From Zygaena filipendulae (lineage: Eukaryota; Arthropoda; Insecta; Lepidoptera; Zygaenidae): 64,000 nt of DNA. The notes beneath the pieces were generated by a model, which saw only the letters and a program-made list of their open reading frames with translations, was not told the DNA's origin and did no database searches. The position numbers and the translations under genes were made by a program. Location: assembly GCA_907165275.2 (NCBI GenBank), contig OU015649.1, forward strand, positions 3,812,001 to 3,876,000, read 5' to 3'. Numbering within the stretch: the stretch's first letter is position 1; every line of letters starts with the position of its first letter. Positions 45,349-58,059 of the stretch are shown piece by piece.

Positions 45349-45632
45349 TACTAGCTGTACCCCGCGGTTTCACCCGCGGTAATTTCGGAGTTTTCGTGGG
45401 AAAAAAGAACTCTGTGTCCTTCTTTTTTGTACCCTTGACAGTAGTTTGCGGTGATAAGCAGTTCCCCGCATTAATTCTGGAGTTCCCGCGGGAATTCCGG
45501 GATAAAAACTATCCTATCTTTTAAGTTGGACCATATTATAAATGGTTACAAAATTTTATCAAAATCCGTTCAGTAGTTTCGGAGTCCATCGCGGACAAAC
45601 AACGTGACACGTGATTTATACATATTAAGATA
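45349..45632 (-). mobile_element. Helitron-like element
   Basis: ACTAGCTGTACCCCGCGG with a perfect reversed hairpin. A second internal end AGCAGTTCCCCGC, then CCATCGCGGACAAACAACGT and ATTTATACATATTAAGA. Confidence 0.75.
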
Positions 45633-45664
45633 AGTACCTACATAAATCAGAGAAATCAGAAATA

Positions 45665-45720
45665 TCGAATAACAGACGCCTTCTACCGCTGGGCTACCAA
45701 GGCGTACGAAATTTACGATA
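45665..45720 (-). other. tRNA-like A box fragment
   Basis: Reversed TAGCCCAGCGGTAGAAG matches an A box. No B box lies at tRNA spacing, so this is likely a SINE remnant and not a tRNA gene. Confidence 0.3.
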
Positions 45721-46023
45721 AATGAGTATCAAATTACATAATTTACTATGATATGATTGATTGATACCGCTCGCTCGCCGGTCACTGCTATAACAAAATC
45801 ACACATTCTACCTGTTTTCGTATGAATTACTTAATCGTCACATGCGCTCTAACTTAACAACAATTGAATGAAAATCAACAAACAATAGCGGTAATGACTA
45901 ATGATGCGATTTTGTCTAAATAGTGCGATGCTGGGAAGGTGATGTCCTAAGGCAAAATTGTAACATCTTATTTATAAAAAAGCACTTCCACAAATATCAT
46001 GTCAGAGAACCCCCATTATCTTA

Positions 46024-46512
46024 TCTAATATATATAAATCACGTGTCACGTTGTTTGTCCGCGATGGACTCCAAAACTACTGAACGGATTTTGATAAAAT
46101 TTTGCAACCATTTATAATATGGTCCAACTTAAAAGATAGGATAGTTTTTATCCCGGAATTCCCTCGGGAACTGAAGGATATAGAGTACTTTTTTCCCGCA
46201 ACCTCCGCGGGAACTCCGAAATTACCGCGGATGAAATCGCGCGGGACGGCTAGTCTTAATATATATAAATCACGTGTCACGTTGTTTGTCCGCGATGGAA
46301 TCCGAAACTACAGAACGGATTTTGATAAAATTTTGTAACCATTTATAATATGGTCCAACTTAAAAGATTGGATAGTTTTTATCCCGAAATTCCCGCGGGA
46401 ACTCCGGAATTAATGCGGCGAACTACTTATCACCGTAAACTACAGTCAGGGGTACAAAGAAGGACACAGGAACTCCGAAATTACCCCGAATGAAATCGCG
46501 GGGGACAGCTAG
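46024..46512 (+). mobile_element. Two Helitron-like elements head to tail
   Basis: First 46024-46253 (ends CGGCTAG), second begins TCTTAATATATATAAATC at 46254 and ends ACAGCTAG at 46509-46512. Both have CGTGTCACGTTGTTTGTCCG. Confidence 0.78.
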
Positions 46513-46879
46513 TATATATTAAGATAAGATTTGGTAGGTCTGCAAGAATTGATCGGAGGTTATTTTTCAAAAAAAAGACATACGCATCGAATTGAGAATT
46601 TCCTCCTTTTTGGGAAGTCGGTTAAAAACGGTATGTTGTTTAACAATTTTTGAGAAAATAAATAAAAAACTAGAGCCCTATTTTGAATTATAACACAGCG
46701 AGGCTCTGCTCATAACAGTCTTCAAGAAAATATCTATAACTACCTAATTTACACTCACTTGAAAAACGGTTATCGTATACCTAATTATTCGAATAGATGG
46801 GATAAAAACATTGTTATTCTCAAAAAGATTGAACTTGACTCTTGGTTACCTACCTACGTAAGAAGCAAGTAATTTCACA

Positions 46880-47360
46880 ATCATGATGTCAATGACCTAC
46901 CACCACAATCGATGTTTCCAAGCGAAGGAGCTCCATTGTCGTAGCGCATTTCAATGAGAAAACCTAGATACACTGTCATAAGCCATTATCTATTATGTGA
47001 CTACATCATTTGTTTTCATACAATGTTGTCTGAAATTGTGATCCATCACGACTTGAATAGCATCGCATTGAATAGTTGGTGGGTGGTTTGCTCCGCGCAA
47101 CCACCGGCGGTAGACCCCTGAATGTGTCCCGGGACCAACCCCGGGGGTCAATTTAAACATAGCCCAGGAGCGGTGGGGGGATCCGAATAGTGTGGTGGTG
47201 ATGAGCCATTGTTGTGTCGTCGCATTTCGAGTGCGAATTGTCACAGGCAGCGGCGTCGGGCGATTTCATCAATCGCTTATTATACGACTCTTAACAAATG
47301 TGTGTTGTTGACTGTTGTACACAGATATTTTATCACACAATAGACTACGCAGGGTGACCT
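46880..47360. promoter_or_regulatory. Repeat-free GC-rich island
   Basis: CCATTGT at 46933 and 47206, with ACAATAG near 47338. It has CCGGGACCAACCCCGGGG and a long GC-rich stretch at 47085-47255. An 83-codon reverse frame (46993-47244) has no known domain. Possible regulatory module; inference. Confidence 0.28.
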
Positions 47361-48639
47361 TCCAAGCGTTCCCCAAATAAGCTCTATTACACCAGTATCT
47401 ATGGTTACTCGTCTACGACTCAGCGTCCTCAAGTCTGCCGCAAAAAAAGTTTATAGCATTCAAACAACTGTGGCATTAAGTCCGCCTTCAGGGGAAGGTT
47501 CTAAAAATAATATGTAGTACCGGCAAAATCGAATACTATAAATATTGCTTTTAGCAATATAGGTCACCTCATTGTACGTGTCCATATGTTTTTGTGTTTT
47601 TGTAATTATGCTCTCAACTGTGCGTGTGTATGTGCAATAAAGTAGGTATATGTATTTGAATTTGTAGTGCATAACTAAGTGAAAATTGTGGCATGCTTAA
47701 TTTCAGAGAATTTGATGAACTTGCTTTATCTAGTCTAATGTACCTATATCTTCGGTGTGTCTCGATTTATTTGGAGGAAAAATAGCTACCAATGTTAGTT
47801 GAAAAACTTATCCAATTTTATCGCACGCCTCGAAATAAAAATAAAAAGTTGGTTCAAGTATTCTTTCAAATGAGTGATGATATCCTCAATTTTAACGGAT
47901 TGTTAATATATGGGACAAGTGAAACCTACTTTTCTAATTTTCAGGAGAAAAAATAAATAATGAAGCATTATCAGCAAGAATTTAGGCGTATAATAATTTC
48001 TTCATAATTAAAACTATAAAAATGTTATGGAAAAAATCGTTAAGGGTATACTACACCCAAATTCACGCCAAACGCTAAAATTTAGATAAATACTTTTTGT
48101 GTTTTTACTTCCGGTGCGATGTAGGAAACTTTTTATTTAGCATTTTCTTCGAAGGTATAGCTATTCACAGGTCTTCACAACTATTTGATACCGTATTCAG
48201 TGATTCGATGTTTTCGTTCGATTCGGCAGTGTGACTGAGCACAACACCAGTGAATACTACTATATCGAGCGGGTCCATTGTTGGAGGTGACATCTAAAAG
48301 CATTGTGCCAAGCTGTACAATCGCGCCATTACCGCTGCCTTTGTGATAATGTTAACATATCGTTATCTGGATCAAGCGCCATCTATTGTCCGAAGCGTGG
48401 AACTTTCTTTAAAGGGTTTTTGATTTTCTTCAGTGATAAAAATGTCTTATAATGTCGTGTATTTGAAAAAAAGGATTGGTAGATTTGTTGTAAGAATACC
48501 TAAGAATGCCTACTTATTTAATAATTAAATGATAAAATAAAAAACAATACCCAATATGTACATAATATGCCTTAACCAAATACAAAAAACTTTCTTATAA
48601 TTTTAAATGCGAGCAGAATTTACTTAGGTATCTAGAAAG

Positions 48640-48815
48640 AAGAAAGAAAGAAAGAAAATACATTTATTTCAGCACAACACACAAGAAAAGTACAAACATA
48701 AACAAAACAGTGCTTAATCTAAAGAAGACATAATATCTCTTGCATGATCTACCGAAAGGGTCACCAACTCAGCATTAGCTAGGTGCGGGTATACCTAGCG
48801 CTGGTTTTCAGTTGG
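48640..48815 (-). repeat. Dispersed repeat R1, copy 2, next to (GAAA)n
   Basis: GAAAGAAAGAAAGAAA tract at about 48640-48656, then CATTTATTTCAGCACAACAC and on to TAGCGCTGGTTTTCAG. Matches 40600-40760. Confidence 0.6.
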
Positions 48816-48819
48816 CAGC

Positions 48820-49540
48820 TCAAACATATAAATTATAAATGTAAATACACCAACTAAACAGAAAAATTTAAAAGATGAATAACAGGAAAAAATACAATAA
48901 TTATTACTCAAGTAAATAATACCTATGTATACATATAAGTACTTATACAATATAAATGCCGTAAGTTCTGTAATACACTACTTATAATACAATAATTATA
49001 ATACAATACTTTTAATATAATGAAACTAAATTAAGAAACTAAACTAAGAACCTAAACTAAATTAAGAAAATCTATGTACTTACTATTTCTTAAGGAATAA
49101 TTAATAAATATCTAATCTTAGGAGTAGTGATATTGTGAAATAAATTATTTGTTGTGCAGTATATTATAATTTATAACCCTTGCTAAATGCTAATTACTCA
49201 GCTATTATATTATATTCAAAATCAAAACCAATAAGACAGTTTCATAGCATTGTGTAGCGCATTTACAAGTGCTACGAACACGCTAATGAAAACGATTTTC
49301 GCAAGTCTTACTCTTGCCCATGTATAAAATGATGAAGTTACATTGCTCATTTAACAGATAACTGAGCCACTATATTTGTCTGTTGGTTTTTTAACATATT
49401 TCAAAAAAAGATTCGTAAATCATCATATTAATGTAGTTTTTTATTGTATATGTTACGCCGTATATGGTATTTCTGACAGCTGTTGTGAATTGATTTTCAT
49501 ATTTTTTTTAATTTACCTCCAGCACTACAAAAAATAAAAT
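48820..49540. other. AT-rich stretch without recognised feature
   Basis: Simple repeats such as AATTATAATACAATA and AACTAAACTAAG; no gene or TE end found. Confidence 0.35.
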
Positions 49541-49544
49541 TTCC

Positions 49545-49745
49545 TGTAAGTCTATAATTTTGTCCTCTTCTAAGGGATTATGATAACTGAATCTGACCAT
49601 ATTCTGTCCTAACAAATATTTGTTCTTAATAACAACCTCAGAACCAGAGAGAAGGTTATCACTTGCTCAGAACAATAACAGTAGTTATTCTTCTGAGTTT
49701 GTAACTGTCCACTGTTTTCTCTGACTGACATTGGCATGAATACCT
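49545..49745. repeat. Repeat R2, copy 1
   Basis: AGAGAGAAGGTTATCACTTG and GCTCAGAACAATAAC are the reverse-oriented relatives of the 62040-62280 sequence. Confidence 0.4.
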
Positions 49746-50139
49746 AGTGTATCTACCCTTCCAAGGAGTCTTTTGCCATATTGAAAAAAGAAGAAGAAAA
49801 AAATTTAATTCAGTTTTTGCTTTTGCAAATAATTATAAATTTTTATACATTAAAATAGTTATACATTTTTTTATGTTTTAATTGATGTGTCTCAAAACTC
49901 GTTTTTTTTAATGGTAAAAAATACTCAATAAACCAAACACTCCATGAGTGAGTTGCTTGTTTTTCATTTGACTATCTTTTGAATTTTGATATTTACTATA
50001 AGGTTCATAAAAGTAGAGATATTAATTATATTATAGCCTGATAATTTTAAAGATTTCTCTAGTTCAAATTTAGCTCAATGGAGTTTTTATCGTGTAAAAT
50101 CAAAGCAAATTATTATAAACATGTAGGTACTTACTTGAT

Positions 50140-50400
50140 AGGGCGATGACGCCGCGACATTCACGGGTGGGTGGGGCGCTCACCGAGTCTGTACTGACCA
50201 CTGGCCATTGTTCCTTAGCCACCACAATGACTGGTTAATGAGATCAGATCCATACTCTAGCTGGACAAAAGCCCCCCCAACGTACCACCTACCTACTGAT
50301 TTTATTAATTAATTCATTACAATAGAACCGAACCTGGCCTTTTGTGCAACTATCCCTCTATTGTTTGCCAAAGTGACTTAGCAACACTGACCTCCTCACT
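50140..50400. promoter_or_regulatory. Repeat-free island
   Basis: CCATTGT at 50205, ACAATGA near 50226 and CTATTGT near 50357, in a GC-richer setting (GGGTGGGTGGGGCGC). Inference. Confidence 0.24.
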
Positions 50401-50607
50401 TTGCTGATGTTTTACTCAAATAAGTTATTGGTGAGATACAAGCTTTCCGATTTGGTATAAATTGTATACCTACCTTTATGTATTGGATTTATCCTGTAAA
50501 CATCATAATGGAAAAATGTCGTAACACGCAGCAGCTTATGCTTTAACACAACCCCATCCTGGTGTACTACCCAACTAAGTAGAGCTTGTACCAGACAGCT
50601 GATATAA

Positions 50608-50776
50608 TCCTTACTATTATAAATGCGAAAGTGAGTGTGTTTGTTATCGTGAAATTTTGCATTCACGTTTTCGGGGGTACAGAGAGGGATATAATATTAG
50701 TATGTATGTACTTTTTGCTCTGGTATTCCCGTGGGAACTCGGAAATTAACGCGAGTGGAACTGCGGGGAACAGTTA
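50608..50776 (+). mobile_element. Helitron-like element
   Basis: TCCTTACTATTATAAATGCG start and 3' GCGAGTGGAACTGCGGGGAA, then CAGTTAG|T, a TTAG variant end. Confidence 0.7.
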
Positions 50777-51547
50777 GTAATTATAATTTTCTTTAATAAT
50801 ACGATTATGAGGACCTTCTCGTATACTTACGTATAATATTATACATACTTAACACCCAGATTCAGAATAAAAACCAATTTTTATCACATAAATGTTTAGC
50901 TCTGATACGGGGAGCGAATTAACCCGCAACATATAGCGCAGTAGTCGGTTAACTTATCACTCCACCAACGGTGCTGTCAGTATTTTTTGTGCTAGAGTGA
51001 CTAATGTTAATGTCTGCAGAAGATGTAAACACCTTGCTTTGTTTTATTATTTAATCGGTGTAAGAACTTAAATTAGACGTAGTTATGGGTCCCATAGATG
51101 GTATAAGGCAATCTGAAAGATTCTATCTGCGGTCTGCCTCTCCCAGTCTTGTGACGTAGTCCATGCGAGCATATAAGCAGGCACCAGTATGTCACAACTC
51201 GACGCAATTTCTCCATTGTTTTTGGAGTACAATGAAGTACACTTGGTAAAATAGGAGTCGCTCTGAGTTAGCATATGAATAAACTGGACAAAGGACCCCT
51301 TCTGTCCACATGCAGTGAAATTTTATTGATCGGACTCTGTAATATACGAGTAATAAATAGCTAGGGTTGTGTTGAATCATCCGCAATATTCATTATGACA
51401 AGGAAAACATGCAACCTAGGTAGGTAAGTACATTTATCCGAGTCATTTTTAGCTGCATTTATTGAGTGGTTTAAAATATAAATAAACAATAAATATTCAA
51501 GCAGCCTTCGTTATTTGCTTGGTCGCATTTGAACATCGCTTCCGCTA

Positions 51548-51670
51548 TCTGTTCGCGATAAACTAAAACTACTGAACGGATTTTCATGCGGTTTTCACTA
51601 ATAGATAGATAACTCATAGGAAGGTTTATATCTATAGTTTATCCTGGAATTTCCGCTGGAAATGATATCA
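51548..51670 (+). mobile_element. Helitron-like fragment
   Basis: ACTACTGAACGGATTTTCAT, CACTAATAGATAGATAACTC, then CCTGGAATTTCCGCTGGAA; 3' end lost. Confidence 0.5.
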
Positions 51671-51856
51671 GAAACTTAATAGTTTTGCCAAGGGTTCTAT
51701 TCTTTTTAAATTACAGGCTTGCAAGCACTCAAAAAGTGAATTTCCTTTTTATTTGATTAAGAATTGAGTTAACAGGTTTTTTGATAACTAATTTAGGCTT
51801 TGCAACGAGATGTTTCTAATCTCGAAATAGAATGGTTGAAAATGTAACATTATTAA

Positions 51857-51885
51857 TTTCCTACATGCACGTTGCATGTAGGAAA
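51857..51885. repeat. Perfect 13-bp hairpin
   Basis: TTTCCTACATGCA, a 3-base loop, and its exact complement. Too short for a MITE; origin unknown. Confidence 0.6.
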
Positions 51886-52548
51886 TGCATTGCATTGCAC
51901 GCATGTTGCGCTTTCATATATGTTACCTAAGTAATATGATAGAATTCGACTCAAATGAAGGTCGAAGCCTCGCGCGGCCGCGGTGCGTCGTCGGTCCATT
52001 CAACGCCGTTCGAGCGTGGGCCCGCTGCAACCAAGTTATCATGCTCCGCATGAAACTCATTCCGTCTCCCTTTGAAATATATTCAATTTCAATGATTTTA
52101 TATCTTTAGCGAGTGGAATTCAAAGCAAGGGTAGTTTAAAAATAATGTTACAGTGAAATTATCTAGGGTTACCTTCCTACCTCTTCAATTGTTGTGTTGG
52201 TGTTTGTACATGAAACTTACGCATCTAAATAATTTTAAAACATATATAAATAAATTCGTACTAAATCTACAATGTACCCCTAGGCCTTAACGAAGTTGAC
52301 AATCGGACGCAGATAAGCAATAACATGTTAACCCACAAAACAAAGTTATTGATTCAGAACAATTTATTGAGAGTTAGGGAACGTTTTTTAGTTATGTGTT
52401 TACCTTATTAAATTTTTTAAATATGTTACTAAATATTGAACATAAAAATGTTGGAACAAAATGGCGCTATAATTTAAAAATTTTAATTTACTCAAAATTT
52501 CTCCAGTGTGGGTTAACACACTATTGCTTATCTATGTCCAATCTATAA

Positions 52549-52679
52549 TCGGAAACGCATAGAAAACGATATGGAACGGAATCTTTACGTCACGTGGTCA
52601 CGCAAAACTGGAGTTTTGATTGGATCGTGACCACGTGACATGACGATTCGTTCCTTAGTTTACTATGCGTTAACGATTA
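52549..52679. mobile_element. Hairpin MITE (family M3)
   Basis: Arms ATAATCGGAAACGCATAG and CTATGCGTTAACGATTAT. The inner GTCACGTGGTCACG pairs with CGTGACCACGTGAC. Relative of 13282-13405. Confidence 0.65.
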
Positions 52680-53589
52680 TATATTATAAAATTGGCTAAG
52701 GGGGCTGTTCAGAACAGGAATCAAACCCACAACTTTTGTTTTATGCCAAATCTATAGTTTCCTGCCAGAAATTGGTCAAAAAGTCTTTTCAGAATTTCCA
52801 CAGAAATGCATTATACGTATAAGTAGGTACTAGGTAGGTAGGTATAGTTACTACTATAGAAGTGAATATGCGTTGTATTACCAATTATTTTAATAAAACA
52901 GCAGAATAATATCGCACTGCATGTACCTATATAATGTTCTTCAAACGATGAGGGCCGGAGATCAAAAGGACGGCACAGTGGCGAGGCGAGCGGTCTTTTG
53001 ACCGCACTATATATAGAGAAACGATCCTTCTATCCGCTTCATAGAGTTCGAGAGTAATCGAGGGTCCCGACATGTGATAACGAGCTATGCATATTAAACA
53101 CTCATTTCTCTATTATTATATTTTCACTTTATTATGAGATTTATAGCGTCTTGAAATAACTCGCTTACCTACTTCGCAATTTTCTGTTTGTCCCTCACGG
53201 TTTCACCGGCGTGAGTTTTGATATTTCCTCGGGAATTCCTAACATAGCTATGAACTATTGTCTCGGCAGCATAAATATCTATAACGTTGGGATATCTGAC
53301 CTTAATCGGTCAAGCCGTTTAGCAGTTACAATCACTAACAGACACAATTATACCTACAGGTATAGGTATATTGCGTTTGTCATATGTTTAAAATAAGATA
53401 ATTTCTTTGTATCATAATTACGAGGGTGAGCGTTAATATCTGCAACACAGTTTTTAACTAAAGCAGGTATTAACGTTCTAACCTGTTTTTTGTACTTCTA
53501 CTTTGTTCAAAATAAAGAATTATTATTATTATTATTATTATATAAAAATGCCCTTGTTTATTAATACCTTATACCTATATATACCTATA

Positions 53590-55629
53590 CAGTGTGAGTC
53601 TGGATAAAGTGTACAAATGAAAATGAGGGATACTATGTTCAATTTTATCGACGAAAAAAATAATAAAAAAATTAAAAAAATTTTTTTGAATTTTTGACGA
53701 TTTTTTTAAAATTTTGGTTCGCGTTAGGGTTCCCCTCGTAAACAAAACACTATAACTTTTAAAATAAACGGTAGATTGTCAAGATAAAAACTGAATTATG
53801 ATCAGAGCTTATGGGGCGTCTTAATAAAATCAAAATTTTTAATCAAAATTATTTACAATTCAAAATAATGGCGTTTATTTAACAAACAAAAGTATTTTTT
53901 TGCACAGTTTTTTCAGTAATTTTAAAATTGCTTAATAAAATGTGGTATTAACATACATTTTTGAAGGCTTACAATTATTCTACATCATACTAGCTTTCAA
54001 ATGGTAAAAATTTTACGTTTATAACTTAATCACAACATTTTTTATGAAGTGTCAAAGAAGGCCTTCAAAGTATGGTATTTAATGAACAAAGGCGCGGTGA
54101 ATGTTTAGGGTACATTTTATTGCATTTCAGGTAAAAAAGTTTTGTAACTGCACGTGGGCTTAAGTTTAGGGGTACGGGAAGAGACCAGTGTTGCCGTTTT
54201 AGCTACTTTGTAGCTAGATCTAGCGGATTTTGAACGTATTTAGCTACTTGAATTGATCATGGTTTCATACATTTTAGCTACTTATTATTACTTAATGCTC
54301 CATACATTTAGCTCATTATCAGAGGGTGCAGCACTTACATGAAGAGGTAGACTGCCGTCCAAGATGCGTTATGTCAACATGGATTCTGTCAAAAACTAGA
54401 CAAAACCCAAACTTTCCAAAAAAAATTTTATGGATGGACGAGTCAACATTTACAAGGGATGGTATAACCAACTGCAGAAATTTGCATAAGTGGTGCCCTA
54501 AAGGTGAAAACCCAAAGTTGAAAAGATCTTCAACGTTCCAAGTGAGATATTCAGTAAATGTTTGGGCTGGTCTCATTGACGACATTTTGCTTGGACCAAT
54601 AATACTGCCGGGAACATTAACTGGTGAAAGGTTTTTAACGCTTTTACGCGAAGAACTACCTGAATTGCTGGCAGATGTCCCACTGGCTTTGCGCCGAAGA
54701 ATGTACCTACAAATGGATGGATGTCCTGCTCATTATGCAAGTAATGTAAGATCATTTTTAAATGAAATTTATCCGAACCATTGGATTGGCCGGCAAGGAC
54801 CTGTGGGGTGGCCTGCGCGTTCACCTGATATGACGCCCCTCGACTACTTTTTATGGGGTACAATGAAACAACGCGTCTACAATTCCCCAATCAACAGTGA
54901 AGCCGATTTACAAGATCGCATAATTAATTGTGCACATGATTTAAAAAATGATCGCGAGATGATAAGAAGAGCGACACAACAAATCGTTCTTCGCGCTACT
55001 ATGTGTCTGCAAACAAGAGGTGGACATTTTGAGCATTTAATGCAATAACTAACCAATAAGTAACCAATTGATTATTAAAAATAAATAATAAAAGTATTTT
55101 GTTTCGCCTCCAAAAAAATATCCACAATAAATGATAAATACCACTTTTGGAGATCCTTTTTTGACAGCTGATAAAAAATGTTGTGATTAAGTTATAAACG
55201 TAAAATTTTTACCATTTGAAAGCTAGTATGATGTAGAATAATTGTAAGCCTTAAAAAATGTATGTTAATACCACATTTTATTAAGCAATTTTAAAATTAC
55301 TGAAAAAACTGTGCAAAAAAATACTTTTGTTTGTTAAATAAACGCCATTATTTTGAATTGTAAATAATTTTGATTAAAAATTTTGATTTTATTAAGACGC
55401 CGCCCCATAAGCTCTGATCATAATTCAGTTTTTATCTTGACAATCTACCGTTTATTTTAAAAGTTATAGTGTTTTGTTTACGAGGGGAACCCTAACGCGA
55501 ACCAAAATTTTAAAAAAATCGTCAAAAATTCAAAAAAAATTTTTTAATTTTTTTATTATTTTTTTCGTCGATAAAATTGAACATAGTATCCCTCATTTTC
55601 ATTTGTACACTTTATCCAGACTCACACTG
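53590..55629 (+). mobile_element. Mariner-type (DD41D) element with about 0.5 kb TIRs
   Basis: Terminal inverted repeats run from CAGTGTGAGTCTGG (53590) to about 54085 and from about 55129 to CCAGACTCACACTG (ending 55629). They differ at only a few places in the outer 450 bases. Both ends are flanked by TA, the target of Tc1/mariner elements. The interior encodes the catalytic part of a transposase. 2,040 bases overall. Confidence 0.88.
54326..55048 (+). pseudogene. Truncated DD41D transposase (catalytic domain)
   Basis: 240 codons open to TAA; the first ATG is at 54371. Tc1/mariner transposases cut and rejoin DNA with an Asp-Asp-Asp/Glu triad. Here the triad is Asp38 (WMDES), Asp131 (QMDG) and Asp173 (SPDMTPLDYF), with 41 residues between the last two, so DD41D. 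The catalytic domain looks complete and unbroken. The N-terminal helix-turn-helix DNA-binding half, normally 100-150 residues, is missing: 54086-54325 is AT-rich sequence with AGCTACTT repeats and no coding trace. The copy is therefore probably unable to move itself. An upstream exon is possible but I see none. Confidence 0.85.
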
Positions 55630-55882
55630 TATATAGTACCTTACTAATATAAATAAAAACACTGATAAATCACAGAGAAGATAAAAATATCAATTTATTG
55701 ACCTTTTAATTTGATTTATTGGCAAGTCGGCGATAATAATGCAACAAAAAGGAGTGACGAATGACCCTATAGGTACGTACTATCTGTCAGCACGTCGGCA
55801 AGTTTCTCGCTCAATTTTCATGAATAATTTTATAATAGCTACTTATAACAAAAAAATATATGGTTATCTTTAACCTAATATT

Positions 55883-56100
55883 ACTAGCTGTGTTCCGCGA
55901 TTTCACCCACATGAGTTTCGGAAATCGCAGGAACTCCAAACTAGCCTAATTTATTCTTTATAACATCAGCTAATTAGCAGTGAAAGTCCCGTCAAAATCG
56001 GTCCAACCGTTTTGGAGATTCACCCGCGTGAATATAAAAATTCCTGCAGGAACTTCAAAGTTCTTTTATTCTTCTCCGTCTTACAATAACAAACACGACA
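55883..56100 (-). mobile_element. Helitron-like element (22741 subfamily)
   Basis: ACTAGCTGTGTTCCGCG, ATAACATCAGCTAATTAGCA and TCGGTCCAACCGTTTTGGAG, as in 22741-23052 read in reverse. Confidence 0.65.
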
Positions 56101-56282
56101 AAAAAAGAATTACCGAAATAGGTCCAGCAGGAACTAGGTATAATATGTATAACGTGATAATGAATTTATTTATTTATTTATTTAAATGGAGAAAAACAGA
56201 TACAAATTAACTGAAAACCCCATTTAAAAAATAAAAATAATATGATAAAAATATATTTTATGTCCAAAAAAATTTATACTTT

Positions 56283-56407
56283 AAAAGTTATTCAACATTA
56301 GTTTGGAGGTGGGTGAACTATCTACGAAACATTCCAAGCGCTACGCCCGCCGCGCCTACCGGTTCGAATTTTTTTGCTGCGAGCGGCGTAGGTACGCGCC
56401 AAATATC
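56283..56407. repeat. Dispersed repeat, copy 2
   Basis: Match to 13682-13810: TTATTCAACATTAGTTTGGA, GCGCTACGCCCGCCGCGCC and ACGCGCCAAATAT. Confidence 0.5.
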
Positions 56408-56414
56408 TCCTTAT

Positions 56415-56681
56415 CTTATCTCTAAGACGTGTCACGTTGTTTGTCCGCGATGGACTCCGAAACTACTGAATCGATCGTGATGAAATTTCGTCACTATGTT
56501 GTATTTGGCCCAACTTAAAAGATAGGATAGTTTTTATCCCGGAATTCCCGCGGGAACTCTGGAATTAATGCGGGGAACAGCTAATCACCGTAAACTACTG
56601 GCAGGGGTACAAAGAACTTTTCCCCGCAATTCCCGCGGGAACTCCGAAATTACCGCGGATGAAATCGCGGGGGACAGCTAG
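56415..56681 (+). mobile_element. Helitron-like element
   Basis: TGTCCGCGATGGACTCCGAA, an inner GCGGGGAACAGCTAATCACC end, then CTAG|T at 56678-56681. Same subfamily as 46024-46512. Confidence 0.72.
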
Positions 56682-57249
56682 TTGTATTATAATTTAGACT
56701 TGGGCTAATAAAAATGAAAAAATATAACCTATAGGTATTACCGATTTGCTTGTCGATTCTGAGCAAACTACTTTCTAGTTTTCATTTAATTCATTAACAC
56801 GTTGTATAGATATTTGAGACGAAGTTTCAGTAAGTTTGTCTATCATGTATTTGAAAGTTACAAAAGAAAATGTAGCAGTAGGTAACATTAAGGTGATTTC
56901 CAAATGCTACTTAAGACTTTATTTTCGACTTTACAGCAACGATCCTCACTCATTGCTAGGACTTCTAATCGAAGACAGAAAGCACGTGGGGAGGGGAGTT
57001 CCCGCGTGACATGCATAAACCTACGGGCTACGATTTAAAATATACACACAGCCGAATGCATAACCTCCTCCTTTCCGGAAGTCGGTTAAAAAGTATCGGA
57101 ATCGAAGTTGGAACCGGAGGAACCGGAGGCGTAATATTAATCTGAAGTTCCGATTTATCGGAGTCGGAATCGAAGTTCCGTAACATCTTTAATATTGATG
57201 TTTTATTTTGATTAATTGTGGCGTAACTGTAACAAATCTAGGTACCTAT

Positions 57250-57720
57250 TGCAGGACCATCGCCGACTGTCGCGGCTAGCTAGCTGCTAGTCGTCAAGCA
57301 GCAACGACAGCGAGACAAGGCCATGTCAAGTTCGTCGCCACCGCCCGCACCACGTACATATTATTTCGGTAAAGCGCCGCTACTGTAACAATAATGGCTG
57401 AGTCCCCATTGTTTGGGCCCGTGGCACATTACGCTTTTGTCTCTGCCCTCTCCCGTTCCTCACAATGCGGCCAGGAAACAAGTGAGCCTTTATTTCGCCT
57501 CTTTTTGTCTCGGAGTATCGCTGCTTATTGTCTTCATTCGATTGTTCGGTGCTCTTCAGAGGGCACATTGTTGTGGACTCCGCAGTTAGCGGCGCTGAGT
57601 TCGCGGATGTTCTTCCACGTTTCGATTTTATGAACTTTTACAGCCAGTGTCATATTTCCAAAAACAATGGACAAACAAAACCACTGTTACGATGAGTGAA
57701 CTATTTTAAATTTCGAGGTA
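57250..57720. promoter_or_regulatory. Largest repeat-free GC-rich island
   Basis: CCATTGT at 57406 and ACAATGG at 57664 (another CCATTGT at 57841), many CTTTTGT and CATTGTTG cores, and GC-rich sequence from 57255. Open frames of 60-80 codons exist on both strands over 57380-57630 but show no domain. Either a regulatory module or an unrecognised exon of a non-coding RNA; inference. Confidence 0.3.
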
Positions 57721-57848
57721 CCCATAGATTAGACAAGATTGTTGATGTGATAAGTGATCAGCCTGCGCCGGGTATATTCACCCACAGAGAAAATACATTA
57801 ACTAATAGAAAGGAAATACACGCGGTGCGGAACACGCGAGCCATTGTT

Positions 57849-57897
57849 GCAAAGGAAGTTAGAGCAAATGCTCTAACTTTTTCAAAACTTCCTTTGC
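57849..57897. repeat. Nested hairpin
   Basis: Outer arms GCAAAGGAAGT / ACTTCCTTTGC and inner arms GTTAGAGCA / TGCTCTAAC. Lies two bases after a CCATTGT site. Confidence 0.55.
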
Positions 57898-58059
57898 TGG
57901 CATCCTAAGTAGGTAGATGTTCTAGAATATTCCCAAAACTGTGAATTTTGAATACAGTGACTAAGAAAAAACGTAACCAATTATTTCCTAACGTTAATGA
58001 TGTATGAATAGTTGTTATGTGTGAAAGTCAGCCAGCGTCACTTGTTTTCATTTGTTTAC

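Noticed and set aside
45665..45720. Candidate tRNA gene on the minus strand
   Set aside because: It has an A box-like sequence but no B box or cloverleaf; better explained as a SINE remnant.
50935..50990. Another tRNA-like A box (TAGCGCAGTAG)
   Set aside because: No B box at the right distance and no 3' acceptor pairing; not called as a gene.
53518..53542. ATT microsatellite as a functional element
   Set aside because: Simple tail of a preceding repeat; nothing beyond composition supports a role.
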